From Epiperipatus broadwayi (lineage: Eukaryota > Onychophora > Udeonychophora > Euonychophora > Peripatidae): a stretch of 64,000 nucleotides of DNA. How positions within the stretch are numbered: position 1 is the first letter of the stretch; each line of letters opens with the position of its first letter. This document shows, in pieces, positions 35,901 to 47,002 of the stretch. Below the pieces are notes generated by a model that saw only the letters and a program-made list of their open reading frames with translations, was not told the DNA's origin and searched no databases. The stretch lies in NCBI GenBank assembly GCA_028023455.1, contig JAQFVV010000032.1, positions 2,542,001 through 2,606,000 on the forward strand. Reading direction: 5' to 3'. The position numbers were made by a program, and so were the translations under genes.

Positions 35901-37598
35901 TAAAAATCGTTTTACCACATACAAATATATATTTTTATATGATAATTCAGTATAAACGATTTGTTAGATCTTTGAAAAAACTGCATATTAACAAAAAAAT
36001 ATATAATAATATTTGGTTCTTAGAAGATTTGTTGATTTATAGCAATTTCAACATTTTTAGCCTGTTTTAGAAAAATGTACAATCAAGAATGTAGTACCAC
36101 ATATCAATGTTAGGATGATACTAGCATGAAGAATAAAATTTTGAAGGAACAAGAGAAATACAATGTGAATTGGAATATAAAGAAGGAAGTGTTTAAACAC
36201 AAAAGTGGTCAGACATAAAATAAAGAGTTGAGCAGTTTTCATGCATTTTTTAATAATGTTTAGGTTTTTGTTTTTTTTTCAATTAAAAATTTATCATCCA
36301 ACATGAAAACATCTCAAAATGTTCACAACCCTCAACAATTTTTCTGCAACTTTTGAAGGATCAAGATCGCTGCTCTTAGACATAGTTTGGGGGATTAAAT
36401 AATTAATTTAAAATCTGCTTCACCTCAATACTTTAATAAAAAAAAAAAAGAGTAAGTGACTTCAAAATTTAGAAAGTATTTTAAAAGTTATTTTAATAAC
36501 AAATTCATTTGTAATTAACTGCATCTTTGATAATAATTTTAAAAAATATTTGTGGTATAATCTCTCCTTGCTATTTTTTTTGGCTAGATTTGTCTTAACC
36601 TATCAAAAAAAAATAGTAGATTTGTTTCAAAATATCTTTAAAAGCAGCATCAGCATTACAGAAAATATTTTTGAAAATTACATTATTACGATGACTATTT
36701 ATTACACAGAATTTTTATTTACACTTTCACCCAAATTATATCTGCATTCAACACTTTTTTTGGGTCCATTGTTTTAAAAATAACTTTAGAATGTAAATGT
36801 ATGTGAAAACATTGCTAGCTAGAATTAGAAAATACCTTCCTGAAAACTACATTAATAAATAAATAAAAAACAAAGATATAGATTAAATAAAACTACTAGA
36901 ATGATAAAAAATTATTAAAATTTCTCACTGTAAGTATATGTAGCAACAATTCTTCAAAATCAAATAGAATAATTAGTGCTCTATGACCAAAAAATACCAT
37001 ATGATTATTATTGCTATTACTTGCCATTCTTTTGATATAATTTATGGCGAAATCTAAATAACTATCAAAACTCTTCAAGAACTAGTGTTATTTTAAAGAT
37101 AAATCATTGCTAGATTATGAATATGAAGAAAATAAATCATAATTGAATTTCTAAAAAAGTATTTTCTGGCAAAAGTTACACATATTTTCATGGGGAAAGC
37201 AGACACCAATAAAGTTGTAAAGATTGTTTCAGAAACACTCTCAAGAAATACAATACAAATTGCTTTCACTGGGAAGATATGACTGAAAATAGAATACAAT
37301 GGCAAAATGTGGAAATCTTTTAAAAGTAAAGTTTACTGCAGAAAAAGTTAAAAGACAGCATCACAAAACTAAAGTAAACAGAATAAAATTAACACCATTT
37401 GTGGTATTTTGTGGACATATTTGTGGTTCATGAATTGATTTAAATGGTTATTATAAAATTCATCTTTAACTTTTTATTTTTACTTTGGTAAATCATAATT
37501 CATGCTAAATAAGTCTGGCAGTCATAAAAATTTAAGACAATTTTATTCGACTGTATAGAAAGCCAGATTAGCAATTTTCTACCAGTATATAGATTTAA
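32996..37598. other. AT-rich intron with one direct repeat
   Basis: No exon or transposon recognised over 4.6 kb. A degenerate direct repeat of about 130 bp is present at 33160-33290 and 33596-33728 (shared ATAAAAATTTCCT and AACAAAGTTTAAAA blocks, 435 bp apart), possibly an old terminal repeat or local duplication. Several short open frames here look like chance. Confidence 0.5.
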
Positions 37599-38835
37599 GA
37601 AAAAATGGTAATACATCGTCTAATTTCCCATACCGCTCTATGGCGCTGTTGCTAGTGAAAAACAAATAGATATAACATTACCGGGCTGTTTTTTAAATTT
37701 TGTTGATTTCTGTTTTTAATTTTTGGATTTGCTTGATATTATTATTATTATTTTTTTTTTTTGGAACAACCGGTTTGATGTAGATTTCTTAAAAATAAAT
37801 AAATGGGGGGGGGGGGGGCATTCTTAAAAAAAAAAAAACCAAAAAAAACAACAAACATTTCTTTTTGTCCAGTCTTTTTTTTTTTTTTTGTTAACAAACT
37901 TTTTAAGTTTTTTTTTGGTTCCAAGTCTTTTTGATTGTTTTTGAAGAAATTTTTTTTTTTTTGTTTCTCGAGAAACAAGGCTTTCTTGACAGGCCTATCT
38001 AAGACCTGTCATCCTATTCCTTACGGCGTTTTGACACCTTTCCAACTCAACTGTAATACGCTTCACTATAAGCTGATCCTGGCTACAAGACTAAATTAGC
38101 CATCCTGCTTGTGAAAAAGCAATTCACAGGCAGCCCTCAAAGCCTGTCCCATGAGTGAATGAAACACCACCTTCGTCACCCATTGATGCGATTCTCATTC
38201 TATTTCAGATGTTTGACAACACCTTAATTTCATTAAACCACCACAAAGACAGTTTTGTTTCTGGGTGGGTAAAATATTTTTTTGGTTTGAGTTGAAGGAA
38301 AGCCACCGCATCTGCTTCTGTAGCAGGTAAATCTCAAAATTACAATGCCGCCAATGGTCGTCTGCCATTAAACTGTTTTGATCTCGAAAAAGTCTCGGAA
38401 AGTGCCGACTTGATCATGAACTTTGCCAAATCGTGATTTACACTCCTCATTTAGTGAATTCTGACCCCTGACAACCAAAGTAGGGGCGTTTGAGAATTCA
38501 TTACAATTTTTACTAACTCACATCAATTACAATACATTGAAGCCAAAAAAAAAAAAACCCTTCTAATAGACTTTTCGTCATTACAACTACAGAAACCTTC
38601 ATATCATACGCTGTCCAATAGTCAAGAGTAATGTCTATAGAGAGTGTCGCATACTCGTCGCTAAGAACGTTCAACATGTTAGAGATGTTGGGGTAATGGG
38701 AGCACTTCAACATCTTAGTGTTTGAACAGTTTACAGGCTGTAAGATCTATGAGCGGCCTTGTAAACAGCACATTTATGTGCTTTAGGTAGAAACAGAGCG
38801 ATGTGGGAAATTAGACAATGTATTACCGAAAAAAT
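37599..38835. mobile_element. GG-ended TIR element M3 (1221 bp) with 8-bp target duplication
   Basis: The element spans 37607-38827 with inverted-repeat ends GGTAATACATCGTCTAATTT (left) and the complement of GGTAATACATTGTCTAATTT (right). It is flanked by GAAAAAAT at 37599-37606 and 38828-38835. The left arm continues CTATGGCGCTGTTGCTAGTG, shared with the right arm of M2, and ATATAACATTACC is also shared. A minus-strand segment near 38700-38600 contains YATLSIDITLDYWTAYD, which faintly resembles the D.W.AY part of a Merlin/ISXO2-type transposase. The interior is GC-richer than its surroundings, supporting former coding use. Runs of T and a 14-base G run (37803-37818) lie inside. Confidence 0.88.
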
Positions 38836-38943
38836 ATATATATAAATATTAAGTTATATAATATTCAATATTTTTTTAAAAAAAATTGGCAATCAAAAAT
38901 CAGTATCTATTTTCCATAAATTATTCTTACACCAAATTGCGAA
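38836..38943. other. AT-rich spacer
   Basis: Short spacer between M3 and the RTE element. No microsatellite tail of the RTE element is visible here, so that copy's extreme 3' end is missing or eroded. Confidence 0.4.
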
Positions 38944-40700
38944 AAATCCACTGCAGGATGAAGGTCTCTCCAAGTTCAATCCATCTTCTCCAATCGTTAG
39001 CTTCTCTTCTCCACATCACCCCAGCACACTTTCTTATTTCATCCATCCATCTCACATGTGATCTCTTACTGGATCTTTTATAATCTCTTGGAATCCAGTT
39101 TAAAATTTCAATTGTCCATCTATTATCATCTCTTCTAGCAATATGTCCAGTCCAACTCCACTTCAGTCTTTTAATTTTTTCAATGAGGTCAGTAACACCT
39201 GTTTGTTCTCTTAGCCATATATTGCATTTTCAATCTCTTCTTGTTAATCCCAACATGCATCTCCCCATATTTCTTTGAGTGGTCTGAAGTCTCTGTATTG
39301 CTTTTCTATTAAGTGTCCAAGTCTCAGATCCATAAGTAAGAACTGGTAAAACACATTTATTAAAAATCTTCATTTTCAAACATATAGGCATACTGTATTC
39401 CCTTTTAGTATCAAGTTACTTCTACCAAAAGCACTCCAACCAAGTTTAATTCTATGATTAATATCATCCATTATGTTTCCAGCTGTATTAATAATCTGAC
39501 CAAGGTATTTGTAGCTATTAAATTCTTCTAGCTCATCATAATCAATCTTTATTTTCATATTTTAAGAAAATCCATAAAACATTACTTTAGCCTTTTTAAC
39601 ATTTATCTTTAGTCCTACTTTCATCTGATAACTCCTGCAGCATTTCCTGCAGCTCTATAGTATTATTTGCAAAAACAACTCATCATGTGCAAAATCTAAA
39701 TGATTTAAATAATCTCCATTTACGTTTACTCCTTTAGCTTCCCATTTTAATCCACAAAATACTTCTTGCAGCACTGCTGTAGTAAGTTTTGGAGATATGG
39801 AATCACCCTATCTTATACCCTTCTCAATGTTAACTTTCCTAATATCATTACGTAATCTAATTATTGCTGCTGCATTTTTATAAATATTCTCTAAAATATA
39901 ACAATATCCTGGATCTATACTTTGATGATCCAATGCTTTAATCACTGAAGAAATCTTTATAGAATCAAATGCATTTTCATAATCTACAAATCCAAAACAA
40001 AATAGCAATTCATATTCATTAGTACTTTCTATAACTTCTCTCAATATATGGATATGATCTACTGTACTAAAACCACTTTTAAATCCAGCTTGTTCTCTTG
40101 GTTGATGGAAATCCAATGTTCTTTGTAGACAAGTTGTAATTATCTTGGTAAAAGTTTTGTATAAAACTGATAAAATTTTGGCTGATAGGTCTGTAATTTT
40201 TAATATCTTCTTTATCACTTTTTTAAATATTAATACTGCATTCTTCCAATCATCTGATACATCTTTATTATTTAGACATTTGGTATATAACTTTGTTAAA
40301 AAAATTTCTATTTCTTCACTGCTTCTTTTAATATATCAATTATAATTCCATCATTACATAGAGTCTTTCCTTTTTTCATAAATTTAATTGTTGTCTCACT
40401 TCTTCATTTAAATTCTGGGCAATTCGGAAGTTGTAATAGATATAGGAGGTATTTGTTCTTTATTACTATATAATTCTTGATAGAAGTCTTTCATCCGTTT
40501 CATGATGTCATCTCTCTTTTTAGTAATAATTCCATCTTTTTTTCTTATTGCAGATATACATTTCCTACCAATACCAAAATGTTGTTTTACACTCTTGAGA
40601 CTTTTATTCTCTTTTACAGCTTTCCTTGCTAGTTCACAGTTATACTTTCTTATATCATTTTCAACTCTTTTCCGCACCATTTTACAAAATTAGAGATATT
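38944..40700 (-). pseudogene. RTE-type LINE, linker, reverse transcriptase and C-terminal part
   Basis: Continuation of the endonuclease frame on the minus strand. 40680-40408 encodes the EN-RT linker (VRKRVENDIRKYNCELARKA). 40218-39808 covers the RT fingers and palm (QPREQAGFKSGFSTVDHIH, then FGFVDYENAFDSI, which holds the first catalytic Asp region). 39840-39690 contains the GDSISPKL motif and then LDFAHDELF, where FADD would be expected: the catalytic Asp pair is broken (D to H). 39558-39376 (KYLGQIINTAGNIMDDINHR) and the following WAGH-type region end at CCACTGCAGGATGAAGG near 38950. Several frameshifts and stops separate the pieces, so this copy is dead. Confidence 0.88.
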
Positions 40701-41746
40701 CAATTCTTTTTAATGCATCATTTTTGTATATCTTCATATTCCTTTTTTTCTACATAAATTCTCTAGTCTCAGTAGAAATTTTACTGTCAATTGCTGCTTT
40801 TTCTACCAGTTATCTTTGTTGCAGGTTTTAAAAGTGTATCAGTTATTTTCATATTAATTTCATTCAAATCTGAATCATGTTCAAAATCTACTAATACTTG
40901 AAACCGATTTGTAAGTCCTAATTTAAATTCATTAGAATGTTTCTGAAGATTAGGAATATCAACTGTAAATATTGTTTTTCTTAATAATTTTTGTCTCTCT
41001 AGTCTTGCATTAACACGTATCTTACATCTTACTAATCGATGATCACTTCCTGTATTAAATTTATTAAGAACATTACAATCTTGAAATATGTATTTTCTGT
41101 TAGTCAAAATATAATCCAGTTCTGCTGTACCTTCATTTGGATACCTCCATGTCCATTTCCTTTTAACATTTTTCTCAAATAAAGAATTCATAATATAAAG
41201 TTTTTCTTTTTCTAAAAACTCTACAAGTCTATGTCCTCTGCTATTTCTATTACCATAACCAAAATTACCTTCAACACTTTCACCTTTCATTTGGTTACCA
41301 ATTCTAGCATTAAAGTCTCCCATAAAAATTTTAAAATGTTGTTTACTCTGATCAGAAGCTTTTTGTATATCCATATAAAAATCTTCTACTACTTCATCAC
41401 TATGAGAATTTGTTGGGGCATAAACCTGAATTATCTGCATTTGGTATCTGCTATTAAGTTGTATAACTAATCTTGCCACTCTGTCCGATACACCATCAAT
41501 CTCCACAATGTTGTTCTTCCACTTTTTATTTATAATGAATCCTACTCCACTTGCATTTCAAATATTTGTGCCTTTATAGTAGAGCTCATATCCACTTTTT
41601 AAATCAATTGTCTCTTCACCTTTTCTTTTAACTTCACAAAGTCCAATAATTTCCCATTTAATATAAGACAGTTCTTCTAATTCTTGCAATCTTCCTTCAC
41701 TTGAAAGTGATCTGCAGTTGTAATTACCTAAATAAAAAGTCGTCAT
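40701..41746 (-). pseudogene. RTE-type LINE, apurinic-type endonuclease domain
   Basis: The minus-strand frames 41746-41558 and 41506-40787 are the same frame separated by one in-frame TGA where Cys or Trp is expected. Motifs are well kept: YNCRSLS at the start, GLCEVKR (metal-binding Glu), VYAPTNSHSDE, FMGDFNARIG, ELDYILTNRK and TGSDHRLV. These are the hallmarks of the EEP endonuclease that nicks target DNA for RTE retrotransposition. Only one stop interrupts about 300 codons, so this is the youngest-looking coding piece in the window. In invertebrate annotations such sequences often appear as 'craniofacial development protein 2-like'. Confidence 0.9.
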
Positions 41747-42732
41747 TTACCTGAGAATTAATCTAATAAATTTTTAAGTTAAAAAAAATCCCGGTACTGT
41801 TCTATTAGCTGGTGTCGGCAAAACTAATCAAACATGAATAATATATTATTTATATACATCATTTTCAAGTGCTTTCTTTTATTGCAAAATATAAATTAGA
41901 TGCATTTGTATAAATGGCAAAAAAAAAAAAAAGTCAATCTTGGATATATTTTATCAACAACATAAATTTCAAAAATAATCTTATCAAATTTCTTAAAAAC
42001 ATTTGCATATGGTTTTATTTTTATAGTTTAGTCATAGTAGTTATATAAATAAAAAAATTAAAACCAAATTTTTTAATGAAATGAATGTTTAGAATTGAAG
42101 AATATTATTCATTTTATTAAATTTTCATCATATTCTAAATGTTTAATATTTGTATAAAATACTGGAAGCCAATGTACAAACGTTATTGTTTTATGAACAT
42201 TGATAATTTGTATTTAAACAGAAAAAAAAAAAAGTTGATAAAGATAGTTCTGTAAAGAATCTATTCCATTTTCATTAGTGGATGAAATCAAAAATACTAA
42301 ATAAAGATAAAAGACATAAGCATTAAATACACCTATAGGAAATAGTAAGAGTTATAAACAAAACCTCACTTGACTTTCTCTGCATACTTTCAAAATTTTA
42401 CATTAGGATCATTAAATCCCTCTATTTGCCCACAATTATCTATTGTAAGCTAGAATAATCAATGGAGATTAGATGATACTCCCACAAGAAAATTCACAGA
42501 CTAGTTGTGATTAGTGAGTTTCTTGAGGAGCTCAAGCATATAAAAGGCTAGCTCTGAAGCAAATAAAAATAATAATATTACTGCATTATTTTTTTTTGTT
42601 TATATAACTAATTAAAAAAACAATAAATACAATAATTTCTAAACAAACTTTTTATTTTGCTTTTTTATTTAAATATAAATCATAAAAATAAATTTTATTT
42701 CTATAAATATAAAGAATTATTGATTGACTTAC
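41747..42732. other. probable RTE 5' leader and AT-rich intron
   Basis: The first 100 bp (with CCCGGTACTG and GGTGTCGGC) are less AT-biased and probably belong to the RTE 5' untranslated region. The rest is AT-rich intron leading to the donor site of the SGPL1 exon. Confidence 0.45.
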
Positions 42733-42871
42733 GTTCTCTATTTAATATTATATATGATACAATTATAACAACTATTGAGATGGTGAGGAATTGGATCTTT
42801 TGTCTTTCAGTAAGATGTTCATATAAAAGAAGATAATCACAATAAGGACTTAAATAATTATATAATGGTTT
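42733..42871 (-). CDS. SGPL1: sphingosine-1-phosphate lyase, N-terminal membrane-anchor exon
   Basis: A 139-bp exon on the minus strand between a strong acceptor (atattttttttccag) and the donor GTAAGT. It reads 46 codons without a stop plus one base, which completes a codon with the two leading bases of the exon at 19482-19657. The encoded segment starts KPLYNYLSPYCDYLLLYEHL and continues through KIQFLTISIVVIIVSYIIL, a single hydrophobic helix of about 17-20 residues followed by NRE. This fits the luminal N-terminus and transmembrane anchor of SGPL1, which holds the enzyme in the ER membrane. The upstream exon with the start codon was not identified. Recognition rests on the hydrophobic anchor, the matched phase and the strong similarity of the next exon. 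Confidence 0.75.
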
Positions 42872-43065
42872 CTGGAAAAAAAATATACATATATATCAAT
42901 AAATTTCATAAAATAATTTATTTTAAAAACTATTATATATATTTAAAAAACAAATAATTTTATCTACATAAATATAAAAAAATTGATAATCAATTATCCA
43001 ACACAAGCAATCAAAAATGGTAAAAGTACATAAAAGTTAACAAATTCATGCATCCCATGTTTGTC
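42872..43065. other. AT-rich intron
   Basis: Short upstream intron sequence, including the polypyrimidine tract of the exon's acceptor. Nothing else recognised. Confidence 0.4.
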
Positions 43066-43516
43066 CTATATAGCAGCGTTTCTCAACCTTTGAGTGGTGA
43101 ATATGTATCAAGAAATAAAAACATAAATATCTGATAATGAAAATCTTTTTACATTTTAAGAAAATATTAGTAATAATAAAAAAAATTAGTAAGTAATACT
43201 ACCTATGCTTTGTGCAGTTTTCTCAAATTCAATTGTAAATTTGAATTTAAATAATCATAATGTTAAATTTTGCGATTATTTTCAAAATGTAATTGTTCAA
43301 AAAATTGCAACTAAAATTAATGCAGCCAAAGCATCAACCAGCGCCAGTGGTGGAAAATTAATGCAACTAAAGCATCAACCAGTGCCAGTGGTGGAATTCA
43401 GTAGAAATATTCTCAGTTCATAGTGTATAGTTTGAACTAATGTGTAGTTGTTAAAACAGCAAAAAATAAATTTGCATGTATTACAATTACACTGTTTTTC
43501 TAAATCATTGTGTTAA
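43066..43516 (+). mobile_element. 5' end of a hAT (ZBED-type) transposon
   Basis: CAGCGTTTCTCAACCTTT at 43074 looks like a hAT terminal inverted repeat (the CAG.G.TTCTCAACC type). It would be the left end of the element whose transposase starts at 45348. The putative 8-bp target sequence is CTATATAG (43066-43073), but no right end with the matching repeat was found. A 40-bp tandem duplication (AAAGCATCAACCAGYGCCAG) sits at 43319-43397. The stretch is interrupted at 43517 by a retroposon. Confidence 0.45.
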
Positions 43517-45201
43517 GTTAATAATTGAATTTAAAAGTCCACTAGAGGGAGCCTGGGACTCCAGTTCACGCTGTTACAGGCTCCCAGTTTTATTCACCAA
43601 AGTTATAGTCTAGTTTTGAATTCATAGAAGAAAAGTTTACTAAGATGTAAGTGAATACTTGTTTTATTGCCTTTTCATCTTTACAAGAAATTTTAAAGAA
43701 GTTTTCATTCAAGAATAATTAAAATTACATATCGTTTCCGTTTTATGCAAACAGCTGTCATTGGAAATAGGCAAACGCTAGGTTAAGTAATTCTGAGAAT
43801 CATTAGAATAACATAAATCTTTGAAAAATAGTTTTAAATGAAACTAAATGATTCTAAAAAGAATAGAGACACTAAAAATCTTAATTTTTTTGATAGAATA
43901 AAAAGAGAAAACATTTGGATATTAAATCTCATTGAAAATGCTGAAAATAAAAACGTTAACAAAAATAGTTTTAAGAACTTTATCTCTGCATGAGATATTA
44001 ATATTGTTAAACAAGTTTCTATAGCTGATAACCAGTCAGGGAAGACAGAAAACAACCTAAGGAACATTAATAGATACAAAAATTAATCATAAAATTAAGA
44101 AAGAAAGAAATCCTAGTGTTAAATTGTTCGTCGGAATAAAGTTATAAAATCGTTGTGTTGAACAGGTCGAATAAATTATTTTAAATTTTAATTCAATCTC
44201 AATTTTAGAATTGAACATTATAGATTATGACTTAAGCTATCTTCCTGCACAAAAATCAAGTTTCACCAATGATCATAACAGAAGTTATTAGCCCATTTCC
44301 GGTGTGATTGGGGCATCACAAAAATAAAAATTTTCAAATCAACACAGAATTACAACGAAATGATTCCTCAGCAAAAAACAAACAAACAATGATTTAAAGG
44401 CAAAATTAGTACAAATGATGTTTTAGACATAAGCAGAGACATTGAAGCTACAAATGATTCATCCTCTTTTAGTTATTTCAAGCTTTAACAATAAACTTTC
44501 AGATTATACAACTGAATCCTTGATTCCTAATCAAGACCTAGAATTCAATCCAAAGAAGCAGAATCCAATTAGTATCAACAAATAATAACCATAATGAACC
44601 CTGAGGGACTTTATAGTTGGGTAAATTGAACAGGTATTGTGAACATTTGCAGACACAGGAGGTTGATAATGATTACAAACAGACTTTCAGTTCCATTGAC
44701 CTCAGTGTGCTAGGTGATATGGACAAATGGTGTGTATTCATGGTGTGCAAGTAAATCTGGATTGATTCCAGACTACATTAAATCCAACTGTTGCATTGGT
44801 GGGCACAGGTCTGCACTCATCATTTCTTTCACAGGGGTTGATGATGGCAGTCATTGGGGGTCTGGTTGTGGGTGCGGGCTGTTGACAATTATTGCCGCTT
44901 CCAGAAAACCTGCTGGGAGGGTACAGGGTCAAAGTTTTCAGCATCTTTACTGCTCTGATGGGCTGCTGCGCTCCCTTGATGGATTGTTCTTGGGCAGTGC
45001 AGATCTGTGCTCGTCCATATATAGATACATATTGAGTAAGGTTATACAACCCTTTTGTGGATATGTTTTTTTATCGAGCGTATATTACTTTGTTTTTACC
45101 TTGTAACATTGAACACTGTAATATCATGTAGCTGGTGATCGGTCACCTGTGTTTTTTTTTTTACCTTAATAAAAAAAAAAAAAAAGTTAATAATTGAATT
45201 T
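43517..45201 (+). mobile_element. poly(A)-tailed retroposon of unknown origin, 16-bp target duplication
   Basis: The insert 43533-45185 (1653 bp) ends in AATAAA merging into a 17-base A run. It is flanked by the perfect direct repeat GTTAATAATTGAATTT at 43517-43532 and 45186-45201. Those are the marks of target-primed reverse transcription. The 5' end starts AAAAGTCCACTAGAGGGAGC. An ATG near 43839 opens a short Lys/Asn-rich frame (MKLNDSKKNRDTKNLNFFD) of about 55 codons, and 44700-45060 is GC-richer. Near the 3' end GGTGATCGGTCACC forms a stem-loop. I recognise neither an RT domain nor a host mRNA. It could be a 5'-short LINE lacking ORF2, a SINE-like composite or a processed pseudogene. Confidence 0.8.
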
Positions 45202-45710
45202 TATATTTTGTTAAAAGGTACATATATTTGTAATTTACAAACAATACTTATATTTCGTTGTATGTGATTAATACATACATTGTACTGAAAGTGTTTAATA
45301 TTTTCAATTTATGTCTTCTTTTGTATTTTATTCAGTTTTGTTTAATAATGAGTAAACAAAGTAAAATATTTAATTTTTTTGGAAAAAAGGAACAAGAAAT
45401 TTCTCAAGAACCCAATTCGGATGATGAAAATGTAGAACTGCCTACTACGTTGAGTGAACCAGTAGTAAAAAAACCAAAATTGATGCACCGTTTTGTTTAT
45501 AATTATAAAAGAAAAATATATTAATTATGGTTTCATTTTTAAACCACTAAACATCACATGATCACTATCTCATACTAGCACAATAATTGTTATTAAACAA
45601 TCCAAAACAAAGCAAAACTCTCCATATAGTAGTGCCATCTTGTGCTATCAAGAGCAATCAATGGATGCCAGAAGGCTTGTGCATAAAATCCCTATCTAGA
45701 GCCTACTCAT

Positions 45711-45765
45711 CCAATATCCCCAGACTAGTTTCTGGCTTGTGGCCTTCATCAGTGATGAGCCTTGG
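45711..45765 (-). ncRNA. type I hammerhead ribozyme motif, family B copy 1, left arm
   Basis: Minus-strand mirror of the 46402-46456 motif. It keeps CTGATGA, the GGC/GCC stem II, GAAAC, the TA loop and GTC. One base differs in stem I (TCATCA instead of TCCTCA), weakening one pair with TGGGGA. Confidence 0.75.
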
Positions 45766-46401
45766 ATCTGAGAGCACTGCACCTAGACCTTAGGATCTAA
45801 TGCAACCCTCCAGCACCCACCTTTTAACTCTATTTAACTACAAAACTATGAGAATGAAATTGAAAACACTATTAATACTTTCAATCCAAGCTCAATAGCT
45901 TATATAGTCATATGGGTCTGAACTCAATTCAGTACCCATACATTTTGGTGTCTTTGGCTCTTTAACAACCATAGCCACCACTATCCTATTTGGCAGGATT
46001 GGTGTTAACCACTAAACATCACATGATCACTATCTCATCCATTGATTGCTCTTGTTAGCACAAGATGGCACTACTATATGGAGAGTTTTGCTTTGTTTTG
46101 GATTGTTTAATAACAATTATTGTGCTAGTATGAGATAGTGATCATGTGATGTTTAGTGGTTTAACACCAATCCTGCCAAATAGGATAGTGGTGGCTATGG
46201 TTGTTAAAGAGCCAAAGACACCAAAATGTATGGGTACTGAATTGAGTTCAGACCCATATGACTATATAAGCTATTGAGCTTGGATTGAAAATATTAATAG
46301 TTTTCAATTTCATTCTCATAGTTTTGTAGTTAAATAGAGTTAAAAGGTGGGTGCTGGAGGGTTGCATTAGATCCTAAGATCTAGGTGCAGTGCTCTCAGA
46401 T

Positions 46402-46456
46402 CCAAGGCTCCTCACTGATGAAGGCCACAAGCCAGAAACTAGTCTGGGGATATTGG
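46402..46456 (+). ncRNA. type I hammerhead ribozyme motif, family B copy 1, right arm
   Basis: In order: CCAA-GGC-TCCTCA (stem I, 5' side), CTGATGA (core), GGC-CACAA-GCC hairpin (stem II), GAAA (core), C-TA-G minimal stem III, GTC cleavage triplet (46442-46444), and TGGGGA-TA-TTGG (stem I, 3' side). All 15 conserved core nucleotides appear present. Stem I has six plus four pairs around an internal loop, as in fast-folding natural type I motifs. Predicted cleavage is between 46444 and 46445. One oddity is an A-A opposition at the base of stem II, which all family B copies share. Confidence 0.82.
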
Positions 46457-47002
46457 ATGAGTAGGCTCTAGATAGGGATTTTATGCACAAGCCTTCTGGC
46501 ATCCATTGATTGCTCTTGTTAGCACAAGATGGCACTACTATATGGAGGGTTTCATTTTTATAAAAGAAAATGGAATAGAGCTACAACAATGTGTTGTCTG
46601 TGGATCTACTTTGGCTAATTCTTCATTTAAAAGTAACAAACTATTAAGGCATTTGGAAACAAACCATAGTTAATATAAAAATAAATCTGTTGATTTTTTT
46701 TTTAAGAAAACGAGATGAATTTAAAACAAATCTAATTTAACAAAATTTGTTTCTACAGATAAAAAACTTTTAAAATGTTCGTATTTGGCAGCCTATCACA
46801 TTGCTAAATGCAAAAAAGCATATACAATAAGGTAAATGTTACTAAAGCCATGCATGAAAGATATTTGCAAAGAATTATTTGTCAATGAATTTGAATCAAA
46901 AATAAACAGCATTCCCTTGTCAAATGACACTGTAAGTCAGGAGTAATTGATTTGGCTGATGATGTTGAAACTCAATTAATAAAAAATATAAAAAAAAATC
47001 CA

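Larger units (their letters stand above)
45529..46560. mobile_element. hammerhead repeat family B: giant palindrome, copy 1
   Basis: The element 45542-46547 consists of two arms of about 430-490 bp that are reverse complements with only a handful of differences. They are separated by about 90 bp (46041-46130) that itself repeats the arm ends. It starts AACCACTAAACATCACATGA and ends ACTATATGGAG. It is flanked by the 13-bp direct repeat GGTTTCATTTTTA (45529-45541 and 46548-46560), and removing it restores the hAT reading frame, so it is a genuine mobile insertion. Each arm has one hammerhead motif, oriented toward the outer ends. No protein coding was seen. Arm identity near 98% by eye suggests recent formation as an inverted dimer or repair by gene conversion. 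Confidence 0.93.

Noticed and set aside
35813-36070. 85-codon plus-strand open frame in the intron
   Set aside because: Low-complexity composition, no domain, no splice or promoter context; expected by chance in AT-rich DNA.
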